Positions 13,030-13,639 of a stretch of 13,639 nucleotides of DNA are shown here, piece by piece. The stretch is taken from the NCBI GenBank assembly GCA_028291845.1, contig JAQGNM010000426.1:1-13639 (forward strand), in the 5' to 3' direction. The position numbers were made by a program, and so were the translations under genes. Origin of the DNA: Massilia sp. Its GTDB lineage: Bacteria; Pseudomonadota; Gammaproteobacteria; Burkholderiales; Burkholderiaceae_D. Every line of letters starts with the position of its first letter. Within the stretch, counting starts at the first letter, position 1. The notes under the pieces were generated by a model. The model was not told the DNA's origin. It searched no databases and saw nothing but the letters and a program-made list of their open reading frames with translations.

Positions 13030-13347
13030 TTACGCGATTTCTTCGACTGCCTGGCCAGCCATCAGGATGGCGGCGTGGGACTGGGCCAGGCCGCGGTCCT
13101 TGTTGTAGTTGGTCAGCATAGACAGGATGGCGCTGTCGTCGAATCGAAATCGGGCCAGCATCATGTTGCCTCCGGCCAGTTTCAGGATCTGGGCGTTGCT
13201 CATGCCTTCGATCAGTTCAGCGATGTCGACCGAGATACCGAGACGGAAGATTGCCGTAACTTTGTCGGCGCGGATCATCTGCTGGGCCAGCATCAGGTAG
13301 CTGAGGTTCGCGTCACGAATTTCGGCCATCATGTCATTTGCAGTCAT
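13030..13347 (-). CDS. flhD: Flagellar transcriptional activator subunit FlhD
   Basis: FlhD is the partner of FlhC in the master regulator of flagellar genes. The 105-residue product aligns without gaps with the N-terminal 100 residues of E. coli FlhD: NLSYLMLAQQMI, TAIFRLGIS and ARFRFDD are the best-conserved blocks. E. coli Cys65, which makes the intersubunit disulfide, is Ala65 here. I chose ATG 13345-13347 because it gives the family N-terminus and has a GGAG ribosome site; an ATG 14 codons upstream would add residues unlike FlhD. It is the first gene of the island, with flhC following after 49 bp. Confidence 0.97.
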   Translation of the reverse strand: MTANDMMAEIRDANLSYLMLAQQMIRADKVTAIFRLGISVDIAELIEGMSNAQILKLAGGNMMLARFRFDDSAILSMLTNYNKDRGLAQSHAAILMAGQAVEEIA

Positions 13348-13458
13348 TTTCCATCTCCAGGGTCGTTGAAAGCTGGCTTTGTATCGCATTGCCAGTGAGA
13401 TACATTCTGACCGTACGGCAACTTTTCAGGAATAGGTGAGGAACTGTATTTTGCGTCC

Positions 13459-13472
13459 GCGAATGGCGAATG
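13459..13472. repeat. Tandem GCGAATG heptamer
   Basis: GCGAATG occurs twice head to tail, immediately before the palindrome cluster upstream of flhD. It is short and may be chance, but its place beside two palindromes makes a protein-binding site possible. Confidence 0.4.
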
Positions 13473-13501
13473 CGACCGGTCGGTGTTTGTCTTACAAACA
13501 C
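13473..13501. promoter_or_regulatory. Two abutting palindromes upstream of flhD, candidate operator or leader hairpin
   Basis: CGACCGGTCG (13473-13482) is a perfect 10-bp palindrome. It is followed without a gap by GTGTTTGTCTTACAAACAC (13483-13501), an 8-bp perfect inverted repeat around a 3-nt centre. They lie 126-154 bp before the flhD start codon. As DNA they look like adjacent operator sites for dimeric regulators. As RNA, if transcribed from further upstream, the second forms a hairpin with a 3-nt loop. Confidence 0.5.
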
Positions 13502-13605
13502 GTCCCGATCATGGTCGCGCCCCTATAAGAAAGGGCGGAAAATGAAGAGTTGAATCTCGGCATTATCTGGTTTGTCCGACGTCGATCTTCTGTCGTCTTG
13601 TACCG

Positions 13606-13632
13606 GTTACGTCAAACTTTCGGGGAACTTTA
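13606..13632 (-). promoter_or_regulatory. Sigma-28 (FliA)-like promoter box upstream of flhDC
   Basis: On the - strand, CCC-TAAAGTTC (TAAAGTTC at 13625-13632) closely matches the FliA -35 consensus TAAAGTTT. An 11-nt spacer, the consensus length, leads to GACGTAAC (13606-13613), which fits only about half of GCCGATAA. A start here would give a leader of about 250 nt before flhD. The weak -10 keeps this tentative. Confidence 0.3.
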
Positions 13633-13639
13633 GGGTTTT

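Larger units (their letters stand above)
13348..13639 (-). promoter_or_regulatory. flhDC upstream regulatory region
   Basis: About 290 bp without a credible gene up to the window edge, AT-richer than the coding part. It holds a sigma-28-like box (13606-13632), abutting palindromes (13473-13501), a tandem GCGAATG repeat (13459-13472) and a 5-bp hairpin bracketing a TTATAG element near 13516-13536. No convincing sigma-70 -35/-10 pair is visible. Master regulator operons usually have long, heavily controlled leaders, and this region fits that. Confidence 0.6.

Noticed and set aside
13348..13389. A 14-codon N-terminal extension of FlhD to an upstream ATG
   Set aside because: The extension does not resemble FlhD N-termini, and the downstream ATG has a good ribosome site and matches the family start.

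Overview
The window is GC-rich and looks like the chromosome of a motile betaproteobacterium. FlhD/FlhC as flagellar master regulators, the flhDC-motAB-che order and the protein sequences point to Burkholderiales, most likely Oxalobacteraceae (the Massilia, Janthinobacterium, Duganella group). The genus is inferred from recognition, not from a search.

Layout: bases 2-739 are the 3' part of panC (pantothenate synthesis) on the + strand. Everything else (785-13347) is on the - strand and forms one motility and chemotaxis island, read from right to left. Its order is flhD, flhC, a membrane-anchored SAM methyltransferase, motA, motB, a CheZ-like protein, a non-canonical CheY, cheA, cheW, cheR, cheD, cheB, a canonical cheY, cheZ, and a degenerate-EAL/HDOD protein. 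Most gaps are 10-56 bp. Wider gaps lie before motA (197 bp) and before the second cheY (124 bp), and each holds a candidate internal promoter. About 290 bp upstream of flhD holds abutting palindromes and a sigma-28-like box.

How the genes work together: FlhD/FlhC switch on flagellar genes. MotA/MotB form the stator that turns the motor. CheA/CheW form the receptor kinase core, and CheR, CheB and CheD set receptor modification. CheY carries phosphoryl signal to the motor and CheZ removes it. No receptor (MCP) gene is present, so receptors must be encoded elsewhere. The HDOD protein, the CheZ-like protein and the methyltransferase are accessory members without an assigned role.

Most interesting points: (1) a second CheY paired with a divergent CheZ-like protein that keeps the Asp/Gln phosphatase signature; (2) a membrane-bound methyltransferase between flhC and motA; (3) a shared C-terminal G-[DE]-I-[DE]-L-F motif in CheD and the CheZ-like protein; (4) the palindrome cluster upstream of flhD.
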